Below are positions 49,918 to 58,694 of a stretch of 64,000 bases of DNA, one piece after another. Origin of the DNA: Actinospineispora acaciae DSM 45401 (GTDB lineage Bacteria > Actinomycetota > Actinomycetes > Mycobacteriales > Pseudonocardiaceae); NCBI RefSeq assembly GCF_000620785.1, contig NZ_JIAI01000001.1, positions 1,550,001 to 1,614,000 on the forward strand. Direction: 5' to 3'. The notes under the pieces were generated by a model. That model was not told the DNA's origin and did not search any database. It worked only from the letters and a program-made list of their open reading frames with translations. Position 1 is the first letter of the stretch; every line of letters starts with the position of its first letter. The position numbers and the translations under genes were made by a program.

Positions 49918-51609
49918 CTATCGACGTTTGCCGAATGCGATCACCGAGCGGAATGCCTTCTGCCTGAGCGCCCAGTTGCGCAGCGGGCGCAGGCGGGGTG
50001 CGGACGCGAGCCGGTCGATGACGTCCGGCCCGGCGCCCCGGGTCGCGGCGGGCGTGCGCGGGGTGCGCGGGGTGCGCGGGGTGCGCGCACCGGACAGGTC
50101 GGCGATGACCGCCTTCGCCGCGTTGTGTCCGCACGCGCCCATCACCGCCCCGCCGGGGTGGGTGGCCGCGCCGCACAGGTACAGGCCCGGCAGGGCCGTG
50201 TCGTAGCCGGGCCGGGAGGCGAACAGCTGGTCGAGCGACATCGCGCCCTGGAAGATGTTCCCGCCGGTCAGGCCGTAGTCGCGCTCCAGGTCCAGCGGCG
50301 TGATGGTGTGGCTGGCGCGCACGCTGCCCGGCAGGTTCGGCGCGTAGTGGGCCAGCGAGCCGATGACCGCCCGGGTGAACTCCTCCTTGCGGGAGTCCCA
50401 GTCGCCCTCGGCGAGGGTGAACGGCAGCTGCTGGATCCCGGTCGAGATCGTGTGCAGCCCCTCGGGCGCCACGGCGGGGTCGGTGACCGACGGGATGAGC
50501 AGCTCGATCGGATAGCCGTCGCACAGCTCGCCGCGCTTCTGCGCCTGCCACGCCCGCTCGTACGCGGCGGGGGTGCCGCCGAGCAGGGTGAAGCCCCGGT
50601 GCTGCGGACCCTCGCCGGGCGGCAGCCCACGGTAGTGCGGCAGCTCGTCCACCAGCAGGTGGACCCGGGCCATGCTGCCCCGGAAGTCGAGGCGCTCCAC
50701 CTTGGCGCGCTGCTCGGGGGCGACCGCACCGGGCGTGACCAGCCGCAGGAGCGTGTGCCGGGTGTCGACGTTGGACACCACCACGTCTGCCCGGTGCACG
50801 GCCTGCCCCACGCGCACGCCCGCGACCCGCCCGCCGCTGGTGATGATCTCGTCGACGCCCGCGCCGGTGCGGATGGTGGCGCCGGCCTCGCGCGCGGCCG
50901 AGGCGATGGCGTCCGAGATGGCGCCCATCCCGCCCCGGGCGAAGCCGAAGCGGCCGAACTCCCCGTCGTACTCGCCCCACGAGTGGTGGCTGAACCCGTA
51001 CGCGGTCCCGGGGTCCATCGGGCTCGCGTACGCCGAGACCAGCGCGAAGAAGGAGAACAGGCCGATGGTGAGGTCGTGGGAGAAGTAGCGCCGCAGCGTC
51101 GTCTCCACGCTCTGGGTGACGAACTCGTGCCACAGCTCGATCTCGCCGGCGTCCTCGAACCTGCCGATCACCTCGCTGAGCCGGGGCGGTTCGGCGAGAA
51201 GGTAGGGCCGGACGAGCTTGGCGAAACGGCGGAAACGAATTCCGAAGTCGACGAAAGCGCCGGTGTCGCGCTCGCCGATCCGTTCCAGCTCCCGGATCGT
51301 ACGATCCAGCTCGGGCCAGACGAAGAAATGCTCGCCGTCCTCCCCCATGACGAAGTTCATGACGTCGGTGGTGTACATGTCGAGCCCGTGCCGGGTCAGT
51401 TCCAGCTCGCGGATGATCTCCGGCCGCAGCGACGAGTTCACATAGGCGCAGCTGGAGAACTTCGCGCCGGGAATCAGCTCTTCGGTGACGCAGGCGCCGC
51501 CGATTGTGTCGCGCCGCTCGAACACCGTGACGTCATGCCCGGCCCGTGCCAGATAGGCGGCGGCCACGAGCCCGTTGTGACCGGCGCCCACCACGATGAC
51601 TGTGCTCAT
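49918..51609 (-). CDS. Phytoene-desaturase-like FAD-dependent oxidoreductase
   Basis: 563 residues. FAD dinucleotide motif VVGAGHNGLVAAAYLARAG at the N-terminus and the C-terminal PGLYLCGAATHPGGAVMGACGHNAA typical of CrtI/NAD(P)-FAD oxidoreductases. Here it is one of ten genes in a sugar operon, not beside carotenoid genes, so its substrate is unclear. Its C-terminal tail includes a PRT repeat from a 9-bp minisatellite (50054-50086). The ATG at 51609 overlaps the MFS stop (ATGA). Confidence 0.88.
   Translation of the reverse strand: MSTVIVVGAGHNGLVAAAYLARAGHDVTVFERRDTIGGACVTEELIPGAKFSSCAYVNSSLRPEIIRELELTRHGLDMYTTDVMNFVMGEDGEHFFVWPELDRTIRELERIGERDTGAFVDFGIRFRRFAKLVRPYLLAEPPRLSEVIGRFEDAGEIELWHEFVTQSVETTLRRYFSHDLTIGLFSFFALVSAYASPMDPGTAYGFSHHSWGEYDGEFGRFGFARGGMGAISDAIASAAREAGATIRTGAGVDEIITSGGRVAGVRVGQAVHRADVVVSNVDTRHTLLRLVTPGAVAPEQRAKVERLDFRGSMARVHLLVDELPHYRGLPPGEGPQHRGFTLLGGTPAAYERAWQAQKRGELCDGYPIELLIPSVTDPAVAPEGLHTISTGIQQLPFTLAEGDWDSRKEEFTRAVIGSLAHYAPNLPGSVRASHTITPLDLERDYGLTGGNIFQGAMSLDQLFASRPGYDTALPGLYLCGAATHPGGAVMGACGHNAAKAVIADLSGARTPRTPRTPRTPAATRGAGPDVIDRLASAPRLRPLRNWALRQKAFRSVIAFGKRR
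50054..50086. repeat. 9-bp minisatellite GTGCGCGGG, about 3.7 copies
   Basis: Units at 50054-50062, 50063-50071, 50072-50080 and a partial unit from 50081. It keeps the reading frame of the FAD-enzyme gene and encodes repeated Arg-Thr-Pro near its C-terminus. Confidence 0.85.
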
Positions 51610-53018
51610 GGCTGGTGTGGTTCTCCAATCGTTCGCATGCGAGCGACCTCGGCGAGGTTGTCTCGGAACCGGCGGCCCTTGTTGAGCGCCGACTCGACCT
51701 CTTCGAGGGTTCTGCCGGCCGTCTCGGGCACCCACAGATAGACGAAGACGCAGCAGGCGACGTTCATCGCCGCGTAGGTCAGGAAGGTCGCCGGTCGGCC
51801 CAGCGTGTCGATGGCGGACAGCGCGGTGAGCGAGACCAGCAGGTTGAACCCCCAGGCCGCGCCCGTCGACGCGCTGGTGGCGGTGCCCCGGATGCGCAGC
51901 GGGAACACCTCAGGGCCGACCAGCCACAGCGCGATCTGGATGCTCCCCGCGTTGAACACCACGAACGCGAGCATCGAGACCACGACGACCCACGCGGCCG
52001 CGCCGGAGATGTCGTGGGCGAAGAACGTGCAGGCCAGGATCGTCATGCACGCCGCCGAGGCCGGCATCATGGTCAACAGCAGCCGCCGGCGGCCGACCCG
52101 GTCGACCAGGGCGGTCCCCACGATCGACCCGACCAGGACGGCCAGCCCGACGCCGACCCCGGCCAGCAGCGCGCCGCTGTCGTCGAACCCGGCGGCGGTG
52201 AGAATGGTCGGCGCGTAGTAGACGATCGCGTTCACGCCGGTGACCTGGGAGAACATCGCGATCCCGAGCGCGACCACCATCGCCGGCCGTGCCCACGACC
52301 CGCACACCAGGCGCCAACCGCCGGCCGAGCGCCGCCGGTCGACCTCCTCGATCTCGGCGACCTCGCGGTCCACGTCGGCCGATCGCGGGCGCACCCGACG
52401 GAGCACATCCCGGGCCTCACCCGGCCGGCCCTTGCCGACCAGCCACCGCGGGCTTTCCGGGAGGAAGAACATGCCCACCAGCAGGAACACGGCGGGGACC
52501 GTGGCGATCCCGAACATCCACCGCCAGCCCTCGCCGGCCAGCACGAACCCCACCAGGTACGCGCTGAGCACGCCCACCCCGACCATCAGCTCGAACAGGA
52601 CGGTGAGCGTCCCCCGAATGCGCGGCGGGGCCAGCTCCGCGACATAGACCGGGACCGTGCTCGACGCGCCGCCCACCGACAGCCCGAGCACGAAACGGGA
52701 CAGCGCGAGGGCCTCGGCGTTCGGGGCGAGCGCGGCGGCCACCGCTCCGACGGCGAACACCAGCGCGACCATCACCACGATGCGCCGGCGGCCGAAACGG
52801 CTCGACAGCGCCCCGCCCGCGAGCGCACCGACGATCGCCCCGACCAGGATCATGCTCGTGACCATTGCCTGCTGGAACGGCGACAGCTCGAAACGGCGCG
52901 AGATGTACAGCATCGCGCTGCCGATGATGCCGTTGTCGTAACCGAACAACAGCCCGCTCACGCCGGACACGGTGGCGATGAAGTAGATGACTCTCGGGTT
53001 GTCGGACATCGAGCTCAT
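51606..53018 (-). CDS. MFS sugar transporter (sugar porter family)
   Basis: 470 residues, 12 helices. It carries the sugar-porter signatures GYDNGIIGSA, SSRFGRRRIV, PVYVAELAPPRIRG, PESPRWLVGKGR, QVTGVNAIVYYAP, DRVGRRRLL, GPEVFPLRIRGTA and PETAGRTLEEVE. It is probably the uptake system for the operon's substrate. The ATG at 53018 overlaps the phosphotriesterase-family stop; 53009 is an alternative. Confidence 0.92.
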   Translation of the reverse strand: MSSMSDNPRVIYFIATVSGVSGLLFGYDNGIIGSAMLYISRRFELSPFQQAMVTSMILVGAIVGALAGGALSSRFGRRRIVVMVALVFAVGAVAAALAPNAEALALSRFVLGLSVGGASSTVPVYVAELAPPRIRGTLTVLFELMVGVGVLSAYLVGFVLAGEGWRWMFGIATVPAVFLLVGMFFLPESPRWLVGKGRPGEARDVLRRVRPRSADVDREVAEIEEVDRRRSAGGWRLVCGSWARPAMVVALGIAMFSQVTGVNAIVYYAPTILTAAGFDDSGALLAGVGVGLAVLVGSIVGTALVDRVGRRRLLLTMMPASAACMTILACTFFAHDISGAAAWVVVVSMLAFVVFNAGSIQIALWLVGPEVFPLRIRGTATSASTGAAWGFNLLVSLTALSAIDTLGRPATFLTYAAMNVACCVFVYLWVPETAGRTLEEVESALNKGRRFRDNLAEVARMRTIGEPHQP

Positions 53019-54079
53019 GCCCGGCCGCTCAACATGCGGGCGGGATTGTCCCTGAGTATGGCATCGATCTGTGCCGGTGCAATGCCGCACGCCGCCATGA
53101 TGGACGTCATCGTGCGAAGAATGTGGGCGTAACCCCAGCCGCCGTAGCGGGTCAGATAGTGCTTGTGACCGACATCGTGGGAAAGCAGGAGCTGATGCCC
53201 GTGGCCGGCGTCGATGAGCCGGCGCAGCGCGAGCGCGCGCTGCTGGTCGGAGGGCAGCCACCATTCCAGTCCGTTGTGCCGGAAGTAGCCGTTGTTGCCG
53301 CACAGGTCGTACTCGATGAAGCATCCGCGCGCCGCGAGCGACCGATGGTGCTCGACGGCCCCGTCGAAGTCGATGTCGGTGTGCGCCAGCGTCCCGTCCA
53401 GGTGGCCGAGAACAACGTGGGACGGATCGACCCCGTCGGCTTCGAGGAGGTCGAGGATGTCGTGCGCGTACCGGGTCGGCGGGTGTACGTGGACGGACAC
53501 GGGCGCGCCCGTTTCGCGGTGCGCCAGCGCGGCGGCGTGCAGGACCGTCCGCTCCCGGGGATGCAGCGGGTCGGTGGTGCCGATCTCGCCGATGATCCCG
53601 GCGCGGATGTCGGTGCCGTCGATTCCGGTGGTCAGCTCGCGGACCAGGCGCGCGTCGATGTCCTCCACGGTGGCCGACGCCAGCTCCTCCGGGTGCGCGG
53701 CGTGCACGTAGTGACCGCAGCCGGCGACGATGTTCAGGCCGGTCGCGGCGGCGATCTCGCGCAGCCCGCGCGGATCACGCCCGATGTCGGCGTTCGTGGC
53801 GTCGACCACCGTCCGCCCGCCGAGCCGCCGGAACTGGTCGATCTCATCGATGGCCAGCTCGACGTCCCCGAGCAGGCAGTTGTCGAGGTTGGAGTAGGGC
53901 CCGCGGCGCACCCGGTCCAGGTTGTCCATCCGTACCGGCTCGTCGACGAACCGCGCGCCGCTCGCGTCCGCCGGGCGCTCGACATAGCGGGTCAGATCGA
54001 TCAACAGATGCTCGTGGCTGAGCGTGAGACCGAGCTCGGACGAGTCCACCGGGCCGGTCACTGTCATCACAGGCGTCAT
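53015..54079 (-). CDS. Phosphotriesterase-family metal hydrolase (lactonase-like)
   Basis: 354-residue amidohydrolase TIM barrel. The first metal motif is LSHEHLL, then IGEIGTT (a Glu where PTE has the bridging Lys), HVHPPTRYAHD, VLGHLDG and LLLSHDVGHK. Many such PTE homologues are lactonases or amidases, not phosphotriesterases. It is the first gene of the ten-gene operon and may open a lactone or amide bond in the incoming substrate. Confidence 0.88.
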   Translation of the reverse strand: MTPVMTVTGPVDSSELGLTLSHEHLLIDLTRYVERPADASGARFVDEPVRMDNLDRVRRGPYSNLDNCLLGDVELAIDEIDQFRRLGGRTVVDATNADIGRDPRGLREIAAATGLNIVAGCGHYVHAAHPEELASATVEDIDARLVRELTTGIDGTDIRAGIIGEIGTTDPLHPRERTVLHAAALAHRETGAPVSVHVHPPTRYAHDILDLLEADGVDPSHVVLGHLDGTLAHTDIDFDGAVEHHRSLAARGCFIEYDLCGNNGYFRHNGLEWWLPSDQQRALALRRLIDAGHGHQLLLSHDVGHKHYLTRYGGWGYAHILRTMTSIMAACGIAPAQIDAILRDNPARMLSGRA

Positions 54080-54105
54080 CCGCGGGAGCCCCTTCGCTGC
54101 TGCAC

Positions 54106-54173
54106 TTTGACGTTAAAGGCATTAGAGACGACCGGTGTTCCGGTTGTCAACAGGCCGCTGCTTTAACGTCACA
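54106..54173. promoter_or_regulatory. Paired LacI-type operator candidates at the head of the operon
   Basis: TTTGACGTTAAA (54106-54117) and, inverted, TTTAACGTCACA (54162-54173) match at 11 of 12 positions. Each is a near-palindrome with the central CG typical of LacI-family operators. Their centres are 56 bp apart in the divergent region between the operon and the LLM gene. Between them ACCGG-TGTT-CCGGT (54131-54144) is another small inverted repeat. Confidence 0.6.
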
Positions 54174-54270
54174 TCCCCGTTGGACGAGCATGTGCGGAGC
54201 AGCGGCGTCAATGTGATGCTTGTGACGGCTGCCACGCGTCCGGCGTGGTCCTCACCGTGGAGGAGTCGTC

Positions 54271-55422
54271 GTGCCTCGTATGCGTTTTGGGATCTTCATG
54301 GCCCCGTTCCACTCGCCGGTCGGGCAGGATCCGACGTCGGCGTACGAGCGAGACCTGGACGTGCTCAGGCTGCTGGACAAGCTCGGCTACGACGAGGCGT
54401 GGATCGGCGAGCACCACTCCTGCGGGCACGAGATCATCCCGGACCCGATGATCTTCATCGCGCACGCCGCCAACCACACCCGGCACATCAGGCTCGGCAC
54501 CGGCGTGGTCTCGCTGCCGTACCACAACCCGCTGTGGGTGGCCGACCGCGCGCTGTTCCTCGACCACCTCACCCGGGGGCGGTTCATGCTCGGGCTGGGG
54601 CCGGGCGCGCTGCCCACCGACGCCACGATGATCGGCATCGGGCTGGAGGAGCAGCGCGGCGCGCTGGAGCACGACACCGACGTGCTGATGGCCCTGCTGC
54701 GCGGCGAGACGGTCTCGGCACGGACCGACAGGTACACGCTGGTGGACGCCCGCACCCAGCTCACGCCGTTCAGCGACTTCGACATCGCGGTGGCCGCGAT
54801 CGCGTCGCCGACCGGGCCGAGGACGGCCGCCAAGAAAGGGCTCGGGCTGCTCTCGGTCGGCGCCACCGCGCGGGACGGGTTCGACGCGCTGGCCCTGCAC
54901 TGGGACGTGATGGAGCAGCGCGCCCCCGAGTTCGGCCACCGCGCCGACCGGGCCGCGTGGCGGCTGGTCGGACCGATGCACCTGGCGGAGACCCGGGAGC
55001 AGGCCATCCGGGACGTCCGGTTCGGGCTGGACGCCTTCTGCGAGTACACCCAGGAGGTGGTGGCCGCGCCGCACTTCCGCGCCGCCGGTTCCACCTTCGA
55101 GGAGCGCGTGGCCTGGGTGAACGAGACGGGCCTGGGCGTGATCGGCACGCCGGACGAGGCGATCGCCCAGGTCGAGCGGCTGGACAAGCAGTCCGGCGGG
55201 TTCGGCGCCTACCTGCTCATGCACCACGAGTGGGCCAGGCCGGAGGCCACCGCGAAGAGCTACGAGCTGTTCGCCCGCTACGTCAAGCCCCGGTTCCAGG
55301 GCTCCACCGAGCGGCTGCGGCGCGCCGAGCAGTACGGCCGGGACCGCTGGCGGGAGCTGGACCGCCGGCAGGCCGACGCCATCCAGGCGGCCACCGAGCG
55401 GCACCGGAAGGAACGCACCTAG
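54271..55422 (+). CDS. LLM-class flavin-dependent monooxygenase
   Basis: 383 residues, longer than the 26416 LLM gene and of the bacterial-luciferase/limonene-monooxygenase type: RFGIFMAPFHSPVGQDP, DEAWIGEHHSCGHEIIPDP, LGTGVVSLPYHNPLWVADRALFLDHLTRGRF and GFGAYLLMHHEWA. GGAGG lies 7 nt before the GTG start. It is divergent from the sugar operon and shares the operator region. Its TAG stop is part of the CTAG duplicated around the MITE-like element. Confidence 0.9.
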   Translation: MPRMRFGIFMAPFHSPVGQDPTSAYERDLDVLRLLDKLGYDEAWIGEHHSCGHEIIPDPMIFIAHAANHTRHIRLGTGVVSLPYHNPLWVADRALFLDHLTRGRFMLGLGPGALPTDATMIGIGLEEQRGALEHDTDVLMALLRGETVSARTDRYTLVDARTQLTPFSDFDIAVAAIASPTGPRTAAKKGLGLLSVGATARDGFDALALHWDVMEQRAPEFGHRADRAAWRLVGPMHLAETREQAIRDVRFGLDAFCEYTQEVVAAPHFRAAGSTFEERVAWVNETGLGVIGTPDEAIAQVERLDKQSGGFGAYLLMHHEWARPEATAKSYELFARYVKPRFQGSTERLRRAEQYGRDRWRELDRRQADAIQAATERHRKERT

Positions 55423-55592
55423 TGTCGGGTAAACGAGGTTCCTTGCCCGTATTCGGTGATCCAGGTGGATGCACCGCAAGGCTGTGTCTGATTCGGAGGG
55501 GCCGATACCGGGGTTGTATCGGCCCCGACGACAACGCGGCGGGGCGCCGCCTGGGCGCCGAAGGCGGGTAAGACGACCTCGTTTACGCGGCA
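55423..55592. mobile_element. MITE-like element, 170 bp, CTAG target duplication
   Basis: Terminal inverted repeats 55423-55439 and 55576-55592 (TGYCGSGTAAACGAGGT, 15 of 17 matching) are flanked by CTAG at 55419-55422 and 55593-55596. Similarity continues inward imperfectly for about 20 bp. No coding sequence is present. A 4-bp YTAR-type duplication is seen with IS5-group elements, so it could be mobilised by such a transposase elsewhere. Confidence 0.7.
55498..55526. terminator. Perfect 11-bp hairpin inside the MITE-like element
   Basis: GGGGCCGATAC (55498-55508) and its exact complement (55516-55526) around a 7-nt loop. It probably ends transcription of the upstream LLM gene. Confidence 0.6.
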
Positions 55593-55605
55593 CTAGTCTC
55601 GCCGG

Positions 55606-56586
55606 ATGCGTCTGGGATGGCTGTCAAAACTGTTCGGGAAGAATCCGCCAGCCTCGGCTCCCGCCATTCAGCCCGTTATCAACAGGGATTTTCCGGATCC
55701 CAACGTGCTGGCGGTCGGGAGTGAGTACTACGCGTACTCGACGAACAGCATGTATGACGGTTCGCTCATACGGCTGCCGATGTTCCGCGCGACGGCATTG
55801 GCCGGTCCGTGGGTCGGCGCCGGCGAGGGGATGCCGGAGGCCGCCGGCTGGGTCGCCGACGCCGGTCACGGCGGGCCGTGCATCTGGGCACCCGAGGTCG
55901 CCGCCGCCGGCGAGGGCTACCTGCTCTACTACACCGCCCGCCACGCCGCTCACCAGGTGCAATGCCTGGGCGTGGCCGCCTCGGACGGCCCCGGCGGACC
56001 GTTTCGGCCGGTCGGGACGGACGCGCTGATCGTGGAACCGGCCGAAGGGGACACGATCGACGCGGAGGCGTTCACCGACACCGACGGAACCCGTTACCTG
56101 ATCTACAAGAGCGGCCGCACCCGGTCCACCATGTGGCTGCGGAAACTGAGCCAGGACGGACGCGCGCTGGACGGCGACCGCGTCGAGATTCTGCGCTCGG
56201 ACCGGCCGGAGGAAGCCAACATCGTCGAGGCGCCCACCTTGGTCCGGCACAACGACTCGTACGTGCTCTTCTACTCCGCGAATACCTTCAGCAGCGGCAC
56301 CTATTTCGTCAACTACGCGATCGCGCCCGCGATCGGCGGCCCGTACACCAAACAACCGGGCGCGCTGCTGACCACCGACACCATCCACGGCGCCTACCGC
56401 AACCCCGGGCACCAGGACGTGGTCGCCGGGCCCGACGGCGACTACCTGGTCTTCCATGCCTCCATCGACCAGACCCGGCGGGGCATGTTCGTGGTCGGCC
56501 TGGACTGGACCGCCGACGGCCACCCCACAGTGACATTGGACCGCCCCGCGCGCGTACCGGCCGAACCGGACCTATCGTCGTTGTAG
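55606..56586 (+). CDS. GH43-family glycoside hydrolase
   Basis: 326-residue five-bladed propeller. The catalytic base Asp is in NRDFPDPNVLAVG, the pKa-modulating Asp in DTIDAEAFTD and the acid Glu in NIVEAPTLVRHN. The family acts on arabinosides and xylosides. No signal peptide is clear, so it may act in the cytoplasm on short oligosaccharides. The ATG is only 9 bp after the right CTAG of the MITE-like element and lacks a clear Shine-Dalgarno. Confidence 0.88.
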   Translation: MRLGWLSKLFGKNPPASAPAIQPVINRDFPDPNVLAVGSEYYAYSTNSMYDGSLIRLPMFRATALAGPWVGAGEGMPEAAGWVADAGHGGPCIWAPEVAAAGEGYLLYYTARHAAHQVQCLGVAASDGPGGPFRPVGTDALIVEPAEGDTIDAEAFTDTDGTRYLIYKSGRTRSTMWLRKLSQDGRALDGDRVEILRSDRPEEANIVEAPTLVRHNDSYVLFYSANTFSSGTYFVNYAIAPAIGGPYTKQPGALLTTDTIHGAYRNPGHQDVVAGPDGDYLVFHASIDQTRRGMFVVGLDWTADGHPTVTLDRPARVPAEPDLSSL

Positions 56587-56606
56587 TCGTAGCGAAGGGG
56601 GTCCCG

Positions 56607-57797
56607 GTGCCGGCCGAAGCCGACCACGGCGAGGTGCCGAGGACGACCGCGCAGGCGCTGAGGCTGCTCCAGGTCTCCTCGTTCACCAGTTCCTTCGACC
56701 GGCTGATGATCGCCGCGATGATCGCGGTGATCGCCGCCGACCTGGGCGGCTCGGTGCGGGCGGTCAGCCACGCGGCGGCGGCCTACTTCCTGTGCTACGG
56801 CATCGCGCAGATCGGCTGGGCGATGGTGTCCGACCGGCTCGGGCGGGTCCGCACGATCCGGCTGGCGCTGCTGCTCGCGGCCGTCGGCGGGCTCGCCTCC
56901 GCGCTGGCTCCCGGCACGGACTGGCTGGTCGTGGCGCGCGGGTTCACCGGCGCGTGCTTCGCCGCCGCGATCCCCAGCGCGCTGGTCTACATCGGCGACA
57001 CGGTGCCCATCCGTATCCGCCAGGCCCCGCTCACCGACCTGATGACCAGCACCGCCGTGGGCATCGCCGTGGCGACCGTGGGCGCCGGGGCCATCGCCGA
57101 CCTCACCAGCTGGCGGGTGGCGTTCGCGCTGACCGCGGTGATGGCCGGGGTGCTGGTGGTGGTGATGCGCCGGATGACCGAACCGCCGCTGGCCGAGCCG
57201 GCGCCGGTGGGTGCGTCGCTGCGCGCGGTGCTCGGCAACCGGTGGGCGCTGCTGGTGCTCGGGCTCGCCCTGGTCGAGGGGTTCGTGCTGCTCGGCCCGC
57301 TGACGTTCCTGCCGGTCACGTTGCAGTCCGACGGGCTGGGCGTCGCGCTGTCCGGCGGGCTCACCGCGTGCTACGGCCTCGCCGTCCTCGGGTTCGCCCG
57401 GGTGGTCAAGCGCTCCTCGCGCACCGTCGCCCCGACGCGGCTGATCCTCATCGGCGGCTGCCTGGCGGCGTCGGCCTACCTGGTGCTGACCGTGGACCAC
57501 GGCATCGGACCGGTGGTGGCGGGCTCGGTGCTGCTGGGCGCCGGGTGGGCGTTCCTGCACTCGACGCTGCAGACCTGGGCGACCGACGTCGCGCCCGGCG
57601 CCAGGGCGACGGCGGTCTCGCTGTTCGCCACCATGCTGTTCAGCGGCAGCGCGGTGGGTGCGGCGGTGGCCGGGCCGCTGGTCGACGGCGGGCGGTTCCA
57701 GCTCGTGTTCGCGCTCGCGCTGGCGGCGGCGGTGCCGCTGGTCGTGCTCGCCACGCTGGGCCGAAGCCGCTACGCCGCGCGCCGCGCGTTCGGCTAG
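56607..57797 (+). CDS. MFS transporter (arabinose-efflux/DHA1-like)
   Basis: 396 residues, 12 helices. It has the motif-A loop SDRLGRVRTIRLALL, ARGFTGACFAAAIPSALVYIGD and LTSWRVAFALTAVMAG. It is an exporter or importer of a small molecule. The GTG at 56607 has AAGGGGG upstream, 20 bp after the GH43 stop. Confidence 0.85.
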   Translation: MPAEADHGEVPRTTAQALRLLQVSSFTSSFDRLMIAAMIAVIAADLGGSVRAVSHAAAAYFLCYGIAQIGWAMVSDRLGRVRTIRLALLLAAVGGLASALAPGTDWLVVARGFTGACFAAAIPSALVYIGDTVPIRIRQAPLTDLMTSTAVGIAVATVGAGAIADLTSWRVAFALTAVMAGVLVVVMRRMTEPPLAEPAPVGASLRAVLGNRWALLVLGLALVEGFVLLGPLTFLPVTLQSDGLGVALSGGLTACYGLAVLGFARVVKRSSRTVAPTRLILIGGCLAASAYLVLTVDHGIGPVVAGSVLLGAGWAFLHSTLQTWATDVAPGARATAVSLFATMLFSGSAVGAAVAGPLVDGGRFQLVFALALAAAVPLVVLATLGRSRYAARRAFG

Positions 57798-57814
57798 CTC
57801 ACGCTCGTCGAATG

Positions 57815-57834
57815 GTTGCATGCCGTTGTATGCC
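57815..57834. promoter_or_regulatory. Tandem GTTGYATGCC repeat, candidate GntR site
   Basis: GTTGCATGCC (57815-57824) is followed directly by GTTGTATGCC (57825-57834), one helical turn apart, 45 bp before the MBL hydrolase start. Its core TTGYATGC also occurs before the symporter gene near 63621. Confidence 0.45.
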
Positions 57835-57878
57835 GTAGGGTCTCCGCTGGCCATGGGGTCGTGCGGTGGGAGGTAACG

Positions 57879-58694
57879 GTGCCGGTCGCTGCGGATGTGT
57901 ACGAGCTGTACGCGGTTCGTTACGGCGTTGACCTGAGCCGGCCGGCGACCGCGAACTTCATCCCCGTACCGGGTTTCGAGTACCCGGACTCGGACTCGTC
58001 GCTGCACCTCTACGTCTGGGTCGCGGTGTCCGGCGACCGGGTGGTGATGATCGACGGCGGCGCGGGTGAGGCCACCGCGCGCGCTCGCGGGTTCGACTAC
58101 GAACGGAACCCGATCGAGTCGCTGCGCGTGCTGGGCATCGATCCCGGCGACGTGGGCGACGTCGTGGTCACGCACCTGCACTGGGATCACGCCGGCAACC
58201 TGCGCGGGCTGCCTGGCGCGACGGTCCATCTGCATCCGGCGGAGATCGCCTACGCGACCGGACCGGCGATGAGCCACCGCTACCTGCGCCGGCCCTACGA
58301 CCTCGGCCAGATCGGCGACGTCGTCTCGCTCGTCCACGAGGGACGGGTGAACTTCACCGATCGCGGCGTCACCGAGGTCGCGCCGGGGCTGACGGTGCAT
58401 CCGCTCGGCGGGCACACCCCCGGCATGCAGGTGGTGCGGGTGCCGACGGCCCGGGGCGTGGTCGTGGTGGCCTCCGACGCGCGGCACTACTACGCCAACG
58501 GCGAGACGGGCGTGCCGTTCCCGGTGGTGGTGCACATGGACGACTACTGCGCGGCGTCGGTCGAGGTGGACCGGATGGCCGAGAGCCCGGACCACGTCAT
58601 CGCGGGGCACGACCCGAGCGTCACCGCCCGCTATCCGGCGATCGCCGAGGACGAGCTGATCGTGCGCCTGGACGTCCCGCCGGAGGGGGCGTGA
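57879..58694 (+). CDS. MBL-fold metallo-hydrolase (N-acyl homoserine lactonase family)
   Basis: 271 residues. The dinuclear-zinc motif HxHxDH is at 99-104 (HLHWDH), followed by GGHTPGMQVV, ASDARHYY and AGHDP. It hydrolyses a lactone or ester; AHL quorum-quenching activity is possible but unproven. GGGAGG lies 5 nt before the GTG at 57879. It overlaps the next gene by 4 bp (GTGA). Confidence 0.88.
   Translation: MPVAADVYELYAVRYGVDLSRPATANFIPVPGFEYPDSDSSLHLYVWVAVSGDRVVMIDGGAGEATARARGFDYERNPIESLRVLGIDPGDVGDVVVTHLHWDHAGNLRGLPGATVHLHPAEIAYATGPAMSHRYLRRPYDLGQIGDVVSLVHEGRVNFTDRGVTEVAPGLTVHPLGGHTPGMQVVRVPTARGVVVVASDARHYYANGETGVPFPVVVHMDDYCAASVEVDRMAESPDHVIAGHDPSVTARYPAIAEDELIVRLDVPPEGA

Noticed and set aside
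49918..51609. Carotenoid biosynthesis suggested by the phytoene-desaturase-like protein
   Set aside because: No phytoene synthase, cyclase or other carotenoid gene is near, and the gene is embedded in a sugar operon.
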